DNA of 64,000 bases from NCBI GenBank assembly GCA_964023275.1, contig OZ029929.1, positions 682,001 through 746,000 on the forward strand. The letters run 5' to 3'. The position numbers and the translations under genes were made by a program. Source of the DNA: Norana najaformis. Taxonomy: Eukaryota > Annelida > Clitellata > Crassiclitellata > Hormogastridae. Below, piece by piece: positions 1-11,600 of this stretch (position 1 is the first letter of the stretch; each line of letters begins with the position of its first letter). Below the pieces are notes generated by a model. That model did not search any database, was not told the DNA's origin, and was given only the letters and a program-made list of their open reading frames with translations.

Positions 1-616
1 GGAACAGTGACTGAGGGACAGCGAATGAGGGACAGTTCATGAAGGTCAGTGCGCTAAGGACAGGTGTGTACCAGTGTGTGTGGATCTTGACGTCTATATT
101 GTACCACAAGTTCACTAACATACACTTGACTGTGTCACCATGCATTTGTGAAATTTTACCGGTGCTTGAAGACTGTGGTTTTACTTGTTCAGGTCTGGAG
201 CACCCCTGTTGAGTTTATTCTCTAAGAGGCATTTTATAAATGTTAAATTACAATTGCAATTATAATTACATGCAGTAGAATTTGGCACTAGCATAAGCTG
301 GGTAGTAAATGGCAAGTCCTACGATGCACTCGACCCCGTTTCCAGGACATTGGGATTCATCCATTTCCGGGTCAAGAGCAGGAAATGAGCGCCTCGGCTA
401 CATTCTGTTAGGGACCTGTAATCAGTACTTAATCTATTCAGCAAAAGAAAGAGAATGAAGGCAAAACGCACTGAAAATGACGGATGACAGACATAACTTT
501 CTGGTTCATGATTAAATTTCCAATTACTTGGGTCCAGTGTTGTTGAAACGTTGGCATCCAGGTGTGCGTTTGTCTACCTGTGATTGACGAGGTTGCCTGT
601 ATTCTTCCATTTCCAG
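1..616. repeat. Intron upstream of the first visible exon; LINE-end and SINE pieces
   Basis: No coding exon is recognised. Bases about 190-275 match the LINE 3' end seen again at 46900-47000 (ends in ATTACAATTACAATT-like sequence). Bases about 280-415 are a headless copy of the SINE family seen complete at 28355, 49445 and 51600 (shared segments AGCATAAGCTGGG and GGAAATGAGCGCCTC). Confidence 0.5.
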
Positions 617-751
617 GCACTGCATCCGTTCTACATCTTCCAGCTGTTCAGCTGCATCCTATGGTACACCGACCAGTATGGATGGTATGCCACCTGCATC
701 CTCCTCATCTCAGCCATCTCACTCACTGCTCAAATCTACGAAACACGCTCT
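617..751 (+). CDS. ATP13A3-like: ATPase exon a (residues 1-45)
   Basis: Bounded by TTTCCAG and GTAAGT, phase 0 to 0. Begins [16 protein letters not shown], matching the conserved NPFYVFQLFS stretch of P5B ATPases at the start of M3-M4; two hydrophobic stretches. Confidence 0.93.
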
Positions 752-2663
752 GTAAGTGTTTACTGCCGTAAACTAAACAACCGGTAAAGTGTAAACGTTA
801 TTTAAGTACAGCCGTAAATGGTAAACATTCTGAATTCACCGTCCGTAAAAGTGGTGTATGATTTCATAGCCCATAAATTATTATTATTTCTGAATTTATG
901 AAGCGCCACTATCTAATGACTAAGCATTAATCAATGGTGCTGAGCAATTGTAAGTGAAGGGCTTGCTCAAGGCCCCTACACAGTAACCATCTCAGGAGAG
1001 GAGGCTTGAACCCGTGCCCTCCACATTACGGGCCAAGCGCTCTAACCAATCAGCTGCCAGGCCCACTGTGAATGGTGTTTAAGCATTTAAACTGTAAAGG
1101 TTCAGTATGTAAAGAGCATTGATTATAAATTGTAATTGTAATGACGACAATTTATACAGCATTGTCAGTAGCAAGCTACTTCAAGATCGCTTTACAATTA
1201 ATGTCAAATGTCGGCACGCACAAGAGTACAACAGTACATGATAACTGGATGATGTAGAAAATCAGAATCAAATTCTGATACTAGAGTCAGACAGTAAACA
1301 GAAAATTTTAACTGTTAGTAGAGGGATCTCAAAAGTTTGTTTAAAACAAAAACATTTTCGGCTTCTTGGATGGCTACAGGAAGACTATTCCAGGAACTCG
1401 ACCCTAAAGGCTTGATCTTTAGTTTTAGTTTTTTATTTGCCGTTATGTCCGAGGACATTCGCTTTGAATGAGGACAAAAGCTGTCTTCTTTGGATGATTG
1501 TACAAAGGCCATCCTCTTGGAACAAAGAAGCAGGTCTATCTGTGTGTGAGTCTGTCTGTATGTGTCTGTCTGTCTGTCCGTCCAAGTTAGGCAGTGATCA
1601 CTTGGTGGCCGAAAGCTGGCATATTTATGGTATCGGGGACTGCTTTTATATGGCCGTTGCTTATCGGCGTTGTCCGCCGAAGTGACGTTAATTATAGGCG
1701 TGGCTTCTGTAAGTATCCCGTCATCGATTGAAGTAAATAAACGTGGATTCGAATGGCTGCTGTTGAATAAGGGTTAGGGTTAAAATTAGGGTTAGTTCAG
1801 CTGAGTAGATATTGAATAACGCCTAACTGATATTCGCAAACAGGATCAAGAAGATGGCAACGATAACCAATCAGTAGGCAGAAGCCAGGCCGAAAGCCAG
1901 GCCCAAAATAGAACGGTCCCCGATACTATCAGTATGCCCGATGCTATTTATACAGCCAGATATTTTGACTATTTCCTTCCCGTCTACATATGGCGCTAAA
2001 ATTGGCCACATTCTGGCAACAACAGTAACTTTAGACGCTGTGCTTCCACTTTAACTTTGCGAGTGCATTTCCAGGACCCTTTACCTTACGTTACTCTTTC
2101 CCATCACATTCCTAGGCCTATAATACTCCATATAATAATCCCATGGCTTAGCTATGGTAATGTAATACTATTGTATTTGCGTCAGATTTGCTAAAACCAG
2201 TGTTTGATGTACGGTAAGGTTTGGTGAATCAGTGAAATAGCGCCGTAAGAAAATCTTAGTGAAGAGGATCAACTTCTTAACTTTGCAAATAGAGGTGTGG
2301 ATCCATACCGATATTACTTTTAGTAAACGCTTTTCACTTTAACTGTTTCTTTTCATAAAGTTTCTTTAGCCAATTATAAACCCCAATTTTTCTGAATAAA
2401 AACTAGGTTTTACCTGAAGAAAATCGTTATAAAATAGGTACTAGTAAAACCATAATTCATTTTGGGATCATTTTAGTTGTCAGTTGAGAATAATTCATTT
2501 GCATTCGCTAGGTGACAGCACAGTTTTAAAAAAGCCCAGTAAATCAAATTTCTGTGACTAGACGCGTGATTCCTTTATACGTGTTGACCATTGATTTACG
2601 TTCCTTCTCTGTATGAATGCGTGCAATCGGTGTGTCGACTATATGTATGTATGAATGAATGTC

Positions 2664-2699
<36 letters not shown>

Positions 2700-5600
2700 A
2701 TCGTTATCGTAATCTCGAGATTTCTACAGCGCCCAACGAAAGCTAACTCGCTGGAACCAGCTTATTCACCGCCGCTCAGTCAAAACAAAATCGATAGGCA
2801 AGATGGGTTCAGTTCCAGGTCAAGATCCAAGAGTCAGGAAGGCTGACGGCTGAGGTGGGTGGTGTTTGGAATCGGATCTGCAAGATATATAATGGAAAGA
2901 AGGGGAATCTGGGTTCTGTTCTGTTCTGTTCTGTTCTCAGCCTTCCTCGTTCCGAGATTCGGCCGCATCATGCACAATGTTCCTCCAGTGTCCTCTGTCC
3001 TCCACCAGCCTGAGCATCTCCTCCATTGTTAGCCCAGTCCATGCCCTGATGTTGCCCAACCAGTTTATTCTCGGTCTTCCTCTTTTCCGTCCTCCCGGTA
3101 TTGTGCCCTGTATTATCTCCTTCTCGATGCATGTTCCCTCCTTCCTCATGATGTGGCCAAAATAGATCAATTTCCTTTTCCTTACTGTCTTCAAAAGATT
3201 CCTCTCTACTCCAGCCGCTTCCAGTACCCATTCATTTGACCGCATTTCCATCCACGATATTTGCATGATCATTCTTAGACATTTCATCTCGAATGCTTCT
3301 ATCCTCCTCTCTTCCTCCTTCCTCAAAGTCCAACTCTCACATCCGTACAGTGCCACCGGCCATACTAATGTCATCAAGAGCCTCATCTTTGTTACCAGTG
3401 ATATGCCATGGCTTTTCCATATTTTTTTAAGATTTGTAGCCATTGCATATCCCTTTGCAAGTCGTACCCTTATCTCTGCTCCACAATCGCTGTCCCTGTC
3501 GATCCTCGAGCCCAAGTACATGAAAGTATTCACCTGCTCCACTGTTTCCTGACCTATGCTGATCTGACACCTGGTTTCTGCTGTTGTCATGACCTTTGTT
3601 TTATCCGTGTTAATCCGCATTCCATATTTCCTTCCTGCTCTGTCTAATCTTTCAACCAGTGTTTGTAATTCCTTCTCAGATTCTGTTATTAGTACTATGT
3701 CGTCTGCGTATCTTAAGTTTGTCAACCGCCTTCCCCCTATCTGCACTCCTCCGTCAAAACCCTCCAAAGCCTCTCTCATTACCCTCTCCGCCAGAATGTT
3801 AAATAAACTTGGAGACAACACGCATCCTTGTCTCACCCCTCTCCTGACTCTGAACTCTCCAGATAGTGTTCCTGCCACTTTGATCTTTGCGTTTTGTTTC
3901 TTGTACAGCTTGGATAACAACTTTATTATGTGTCCAGGAAATCCCATTTCTATCATTGTTGTCCATAATGTTTCATGTGCTATTGAATCAAAAGCTTTTT
4001 TGAAGTCTACAAAGCACATGAAAAGAGGTTGTTGATGTTCATTTGCCTTTTGCATAATAATTCTCAGGTTTGTTATCTGGTCTCTTGTCCCTCTAGCCTT
4101 CCGAAAACCCGCCTGTTCTTCCGCCACTTCTGCTTCCGTCTGATTCCTTATTCTTTCCAAAATGATCCTCAGCATAATCTTACTTGCGTGTGCGACCAAG
4201 GCCACTGTTCTATAGTTTGTACATTGCCTGGCATCTCCTTTCTTTGGTATGGGTACAAAAATTGAATCCGCCCAATCCTCTGGCCATTCTCCATCTTCCC
4301 ATAGTGCTGTGCATATAAGATGAAATCTGTCTACTGTAGCTTCTCCTCCGTATTTAAACAGTTCCGCAGGTATTCCATCCGGCCCCGCTGATTTCCCGTT
4401 CGCACACTGTTTTATCGCTCTTGCCACTTCTGATCTTAAAGGGGGTGGCTCTCTCTCGTATTCATTCGTGTCCTCCTTCACCTCTTTGTCATCGTACAGT
4501 TCTTCGCAATACTGCCTCCAACGTTCAGCAATGCCTTCAGTGTCCGTGATGTATTCTCCATTTTCTGCCTGTATGCAGTGTATTTTTGGCTGGAATTTGT
4601 TTGTAATTGACCTGACTGTTCTATACAGATATCTACTGTTCCCCTTCTTGTTCTCTATTTCCGCCTTTTCACACACCTCCTCCAGTTGTTTCTGTTTGTC
4701 GTTTCTTAGATGTCTCTGTACCTCCGCCTTCAGTTCTTTATACTCTTCTCTGTCCTTTTGCTTGGCTTCACGCTTCTTGTTGATGAGTTCAACAGTTTCT
4801 TTGGTAATCCATGGCTTCCCTTTGTCTCTCCTCCTGTAACCGACTATTTCTTCGGCCGCAGTGAAAAGTATGTCTTTTGTTTCCTTCCACAATTCGTTGG
4901 GTGACCTTTCCTCTATTACCGTGTTCAAAGCTTCGAATCTGTTTGCTACTTCTATCTCATAGGTGATTCCCTTGTTTCCAGCCAGATCCTCTACATTCAG
5001 TCTTTTTATCACCTCTTCCTGCTTTTTCCTTCCTAATCTGATCTTCAATGTTGCCACCAGCAAATTGTGATCTGAATTGCAGTCCGCACCTGGGTATGTC
5101 TTGCATTTGTTGATACACGTCTTCCACTTCCGATCGATACCTATGTAATCAATCTGGTTTTTTGTTCTTCCGTCCGGAGATGTCCAAGTACTTAATCTCC
5201 TTGGATGTTGTTTAAACCATGTATTGGCCAGACCCAACTCCTGTTCCATACAAAAATCTATTAGCCTCTCCCCTCTCCCATTTATCTCCCCCAATCCTTC
5301 TCCACCCGTCACTGGTTCTATTCTACTTTTTCCCACTTTAGCATTGAAATCTCCCATTACCATTGTAATGTCTCTTTTCGGAATGTTTTTTAACGCTTTT
5401 GCCAGCATCTGGTAGAACTCCTCAACTTCATCTTCCTCTCCATCTGTTGTTGGCGCATAGACCTGTATCATGCTTATGCATCTTGGCTTTGCTTTTAATC
5501 TTACCACCAAAATTCTGCTGCTTATTGTTTCATATCCAATTAGGGCCTTAATCCTGTTTTTCTGTATCCAAACTCCTACTCCTCCATGTCCCTGAGTCTC

Positions 5601-8553
5601 TTCTCCTGAATATACAATCATATGTCCCTCTGACGTTATGAAGTGTCCCCTGCCTCCCCAACGTACCTCTGCCAAGCCACATACCTCCAACCTCATTCTC
5701 TCCATCTCCTTACCAAGAACCTGGGTTTTTCCCAGCTGTATCATACTTCGCACGTTCCAAGTGCCTACTCTCATCCTCTTCCTGAGTTGAAAAATGTCAT
5801 CGTCCGACTTCCCTCTCTCTTCAATCTCCTCCGTCCCTGTATTACCTCCTCCTCTTCTTCCAGTAGCCGACTTTCCGACCCTGTCCTGGTTGCTCAACAG
5901 GGGACGCGGACCTTGTGAACCCGGGCGTCGTCCGAGCCGGTATGGATTAAGTTTGGATTCCATTTTTCATGATGCTGTTTGGGGATGATAAGATGGTAGG
6001 CCCCCTAGTCTTTCCATCTCGCAGTAAGGAAGCCCTGCTCCAGGTGTACCGGAAGTGCCCTCCTGTCTCTGTAGACTCGCCGTTGTCCCTTGTAACGGCT
6101 GAGGTGGGTGGTGTTTGGAATCGGATCTGCAAGATATATAATGGAAAGAAGGGGAATCTGGGTAGGATCTGCGAAACAGGAGTGTTTTTAGTTTTGAGTG
6201 GAAGACCTGCGTAGAAATCGTCAGGGATGAAGTGATGGTGAGATGGATCAGATAATTGTCGTCATTCTGGCGAGCGTTTTTTCCAGAGGAGTGGAGCAGG
6301 TATGGCTTTGACTATTATGTATGTATGTATATGTATGTATGTATATGTATGTATGTATTTATGTATAAATATGTATGTATATGTATGTATGTATAAGTAT
6401 GTATGTATATGTATGTATGTATGTGTATGTATGTATATGTATGTATGTATATGTTTGTATGTATATGTATGTATGTATGTGTATGTATGTATATGTATGT
6501 ATGTATATGTATGTATGTATATGTATGTATGTATATGTATGTATATGTATGTATGTATATGTATGTATGTATATGTATGTATATGTATGTATATGTATGT
6601 ATGTATGTATGTGTATGTATGTATATGTATTTGTATATGTATGTATGTATATGTATGTATGTATGTATATGTATGTATGTATATGTATGTATGTATATGT
6701 ATGTATGTATATGTATGTATGTATGGCTATATAGTCAGATTTTTCTATATTTCCGATTTATAGGTAGAGCGTTCTATCAGTAACAATAACAATAACAGCG
6801 AAAGTTTGGACGCCTTTCTTCCACTTTTTTTTTATATCTCAGTATCCCAAGTGGGACTTCATCTTCGATATAACCATTGGCTCTTGATTGACTGCTGGGT
6901 CGAGACCAGGGACACACCTTTTGGGCTGGCCGCGTTGAGCATACCCCTGTACTTGGTCCACAATGGGTATCGCCTTTTCAGCCTAGGCTGTTGCGTTTCG
7001 ATACCGTACTTTCTTACGTTACCCTTTCCCATATATTATTAGGCCTGTAATACTCCCATATAATAATCCATAATACGCCAGTGGCTTAGCGAAGGTTAAA
7101 GACTACTATTGTATTTGCGTGACTTTTCCAAAACATTGGAAAAAGTGTACGTAGGTATCTTTGAAATAGCCCTGCAGGAAAATCTTCGTCAGGCAGACCA
7201 GGTTGTTGACTTTACAAATAAAGGTGTCGATCCGAAACCTCATTTATGAACACTTTTCTGCTTTTAAGTTTTCTTTTTATAAAATGCTTTTGCTGATTTT
7301 AAGTCTCATTTTTTTCTTAATGAAAACGGATTTTGACCTGGTGAGAAACATACGCATAAGTGAAATTATAATTCTTTCGCAATTTCTGTTGTAATTAGAC
7401 GCGTCCGCTAATTTTGAAATGTTTCATTTGCATTGACTAGGTGGCAGCACGTACCTGTGCTTTATTGAAAATGATTCATTTGCATTGACTAGGTGGCAGC
7501 ACGTACCTGTGCTTTATTGAAAAATGATTCATTTGCATTCGCTAGGTGGCATCACATACATGTGCTTTATTGAAAATGTTTCGTTTGCATTCGCTAGGTA
7601 GCAGCACAGACACGCGCTTTCTTGAAAATTTTCGTTTGCATTCGCAGCATGGTATCTGAACTGTACATTATTATTAGTAGTAGTTCCAGTGTTTAACGAC
7701 ATCTTATGTCATCAAAGGCCATTGACGTTGCCCTCCTCCTTTATCCAGGCTTAGGCAATAGCGTAGTTGAACTTTACATTAGAAAATCTGAGTCAAAAAG
7801 ATCAACTTTTTAACTATCCGAATAGAGGTGTCGATCCGTACCCACATTTAGTTAACGCTTTTCATTTGTGACTTTCTTTTCATAAAATTCCTTTAGCCAA
7901 CAATAAACCCCAATTTTTCTTAATAAAACGAGGTTTACCAGAAGAAAATCCTTCGAAAATAGGTACAAGTAACACCATAATTCATTTGCGTTGGTCAGTG
8001 GATACGTGTCTGTTGAGAATATTTCATTTGCATTCGCTAGGTGGCAGCAGGGATTTTAAAAAGCCCAGTAGATCAAATTCTGTGATCAGTGGAAGGTTTA
8101 TAGAGCGTCGGCATTAGCGAGCTATTTCAACGGTGCTTTACAATGTCAAATGCAGGCGCGCTCGGTAATAAAAAATAAATGAATGATGCAGAAAATCAGA
8201 ATCAAATGCTGATACTAGAGTTAGACAGTTATAATAAATAATAAACATAATAAATGATTGACATGCATGTGTTACATCCATTACTACCGGATGTAAAAAG
8301 ACAACAATATAATGTTAAAACCATAAAAAATTTATAACACGTATGCTATATAAAAGCGTATATTAACACTTGTAATTGTTGCACGATGTTTAATATCTCA
8401 TGTCTTGATTGATATTACATTAATGATAAAAGGATTACTGTCCTATTATTATCATCCTTATGTTTATTGTCGTTTCTTTTGTTACTGTTATATTATAAAT
8501 TTTTTTGTAAATTCTGGTGCGGTATGTCACCCAGAATATTTTGATGAATAAAC

Positions 8554-8602
<49 letters not shown>

Positions 8603-11600
8603 CATATAATATATATATATATATATATTTAGTTAACAAAATTTTAACTGCTAGTAGAAAACAGATGGGATGAGCTGATTAGGTGATTTACTGTGTAAAC
8701 GTTTTGTGTGTTTCTGTTGTTGTTGTAAGATGCAACGTGCTCTGAAGAGCACTCTGACACCAACAGAGGTTGTCTCTGTCTACAGATCGGACAAGGATGG
8801 TAAGTAATGACTATACTGATAGGGGCGTGAAGCTATGAAGTTAACTCACCTGTCTTGATCACCTGTATTGATTACCTCTCTTGTTCACCTGTATTGTTCA
8901 CCTGTATTGATCACCTGTATTGATCACCTGTATTGATCACCTGTCTTGTTCACTTGTCTTGTTCTCCTGTACTGATTGTTCACCTGTCTTGTTCACCTGT
9001 ATTGATCAGCTGTCTTGTTCACCTGTCTTGTTCACCTGTACTGATTGTTCACCTGTCTTGTTCAACTGTCTTGTTCACCTGTATTCCTTACGTGCCTGGC
9101 TGATGTGTTTTGTTGACCTGTGGTTACAGCGTTTGAAATGATTCTGTCTGACCTTCTGGTTCCTGGTGACATCATCGAAGTGCCAAGACAAGGCTGCGTG
9201 ATGCAGTGTGATGCTGTTCTCATTAACGGAAACTGCATTGTCAACGAAAGCATGCTTACAGGTAGGAACCAGATCAAGTCATGCAGGTAAAAGCCTGGTC
9301 AAGTCATGCAGGTAAGAACCAGGTAAAGTCATGCAGGTAAGAACCAGGTCAAGTCATGCAGGTAAGAACCAGGTCAAGTCACACAGGTAAAAGCCTGGTC
9401 AGGTCATGCAGGTAAGAACAAGGTCAAGTCATGCAGGTAAGAACCAGGTCAAGTCATGCAGGTAAGAACCAGGTCAAGTCATGCAGGTAAAAGCCTGGTC
9501 AGGTCATGCAGGTAAGAACCAGGTCAAGTCATGCAGGTAAGAACCAGGTAAAGTCATGCAGGTAAGAACAAGGTCAAGTCATGCAGGTAAGAACCAGGTC
9601 AAGTCATGCAGGTAAGAACCAGGTCAAGTCATGCAGGTAAAAGCCTGGTCAGGTCATGCAGGTAAGAACAAGGTCAAGTCATGCAGGTAAGAACCAGGAA
9701 AAGTCATGCAGGTAAGAACAAGGTCAAGTCATGCAGGTAAGAACAAGGTCAAGTCATGCAGGTAAGAACCAGGTCAAGTCATGCAGGTAAGAACCAGGTC
9801 AAGTCATGCAGGTAAAAGCCTGATCAGGTCATGCAGGTAAGAACAAGGTCAAGTCATGCAGGTAAGAACCAGGTAAAGTCATGCAGGTAAGAACAAGGTC
9901 AAGTCATGCAGGTAAAAACAAGGTCAAGTCATGCAGGTAAGAACCAGGTCAAGTCATTCAGGTAAGAACCAGGTCAAGTCATGCAGGTAAAAGCCTGGTC
10001 AGGTCATGCAGGTAAGAACAAGGTCAAGTCATGCAGGTAAGAACCAGGTAAAGTCATGCAGGTAAGAACCAGGTCAAGTCACGCAGGTAAAAGCCTGGTC
10101 AGGTCATGCAGGTAAGAACAAGGTCAAGTCATGCAGGTAAGAACCAGGTCAAGTCGTGCAGGTAAGAACCAGGTCAAGTCATGCAGGTGTCATGTTCATT
10201 TATGAATTTCCCATAAATTATTAATAATGCAGCAACAGTTTTGACGTAGCAGATCTTGGTGAGGATTAGTAATAATAATAGAAGTAATTCTTTAATCTGT
10301 GGACATTTTGAGAAATTCCAAGAGATCGTAACTACCTAGTTATACTGCTAATAATAATAATAATAATTAACAATAATAATAAAAAGAATAATAATAATAA
10401 TAGTAGTAGTAGTAATAATAATAATATTTATTATTATTATTATTTTTATTATTATTATTATTATTTTTATTATTATTATTCCATTTGCTCATAAATGCCT
10501 CAGGATAAAGTTTTTTTTATCACCTGAGGGATCATACCTACCTCAGGTAAAAAGAAAAATAAATAAATAATAATAATAAAACTTCTGAAACTTTGGGCCA
10601 GACAGATTCAGTTGGCCCTGCTTATTCAGCTGCTTCGGCTTTCGTTTTGCGCAGACATCGGGAGGTAGGTCTAATAGGGAAACTACTGTACTTTCCTCCA
10701 TCTTCTTAGCTATGATGATCCAGGGCTTCACTGCAGTCAATCTTTGCGGCACCTTTCATACTGAAAAACCATCAGTGAAAACTAGTAATGCCAGAACAAT
10801 GTTATTCTAAGTTTTGTAAAAAAAATATTAATGTTAATAATGAAAACACAGGGAGAGCTTCAATGCTGCTGGCCTGGTTAGCAACATTGATTAACACTTA
10901 CATCAAGGCGCCTCTGTGCGTGAAGATGCCTGGTTCATTTCTCGTTCATGGCTTATTTCTGAGATTTGAATCTCGGGCTAGTACAGTCCATACACGGGGA
11001 CCTCAAATGGTGTGGTGCGCTTTCAAACAGGCAGCGGTGGTGAAGGATCTCGTCTGATAAATGCATTGAAAGTGAGCAGGGTCGAGGCCACACGGCCGCT
11101 ATAGATCCTGCTCTTTGGTCGGGTCTCGTTGGCTGGATACTCTCCTGAATACATACGAGAGTTGTTTGTGCCTGTCGGTGCCCATCCGGGTCGTCAGTCG
11201 CTTCGCTCTTCATCCCGAGGAGATTGACAGGTTCCTCGCTGTGGTACATCAGCATGACAACACCGTGCGTTGTCCTGCGTGGGTCCTTCACTGTGGAATA
11301 GTCTTCCTATAAACATTCGTTCTATTTCTGTGAATTTGTCCCAAGAAACATTCTCTTCGTTAGTCAAGACTTACTTGTTTAAATTAACTGGGCAGCCATG
11401 TTCACAGCGCTTTTGAGAGGTTCTTAAAATGCGCTATATAAAAGATTAGATACATACATACATACATACGTGTACATTTACATTTACATTCTGTGGCTGT
11501 TTAGTTGTGCCAGAACTTGACAGAATCTGGCTGTTTGAGATGCTGTCGCTAATCTCTGAGGGACATTTCTTTTGAACAGGTGAGAGCATTCCTGTCACAA

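Noticed and set aside
2937-5963. LINE ORF as a host gene ('craniofacial development protein 2-like')
   Set aside because: It has the full endonuclease-reverse transcriptase set, target duplications and a second copy; it is a retrotransposon.
3265-5988. Several + strand frames of 60-148 residues across the LINE
   Set aside because: Antisense shadows of the reverse-transcriptase ORF.
6302-6783. Three overlapping 119-153-residue frames of Met-Tyr-Val-Cys repeats
   Set aside because: Translation of a GTAT microsatellite.
9262-10197. CRISPR-like regular repeat
   Set aside because: Units are directly adjacent with no unique spacers, and the setting is a eukaryotic intron.
10953-11291. 112-residue - strand frame
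   Set aside because: Lies antisense over LINE 3'-end fragments whose coding sense is on the other strand or degraded.
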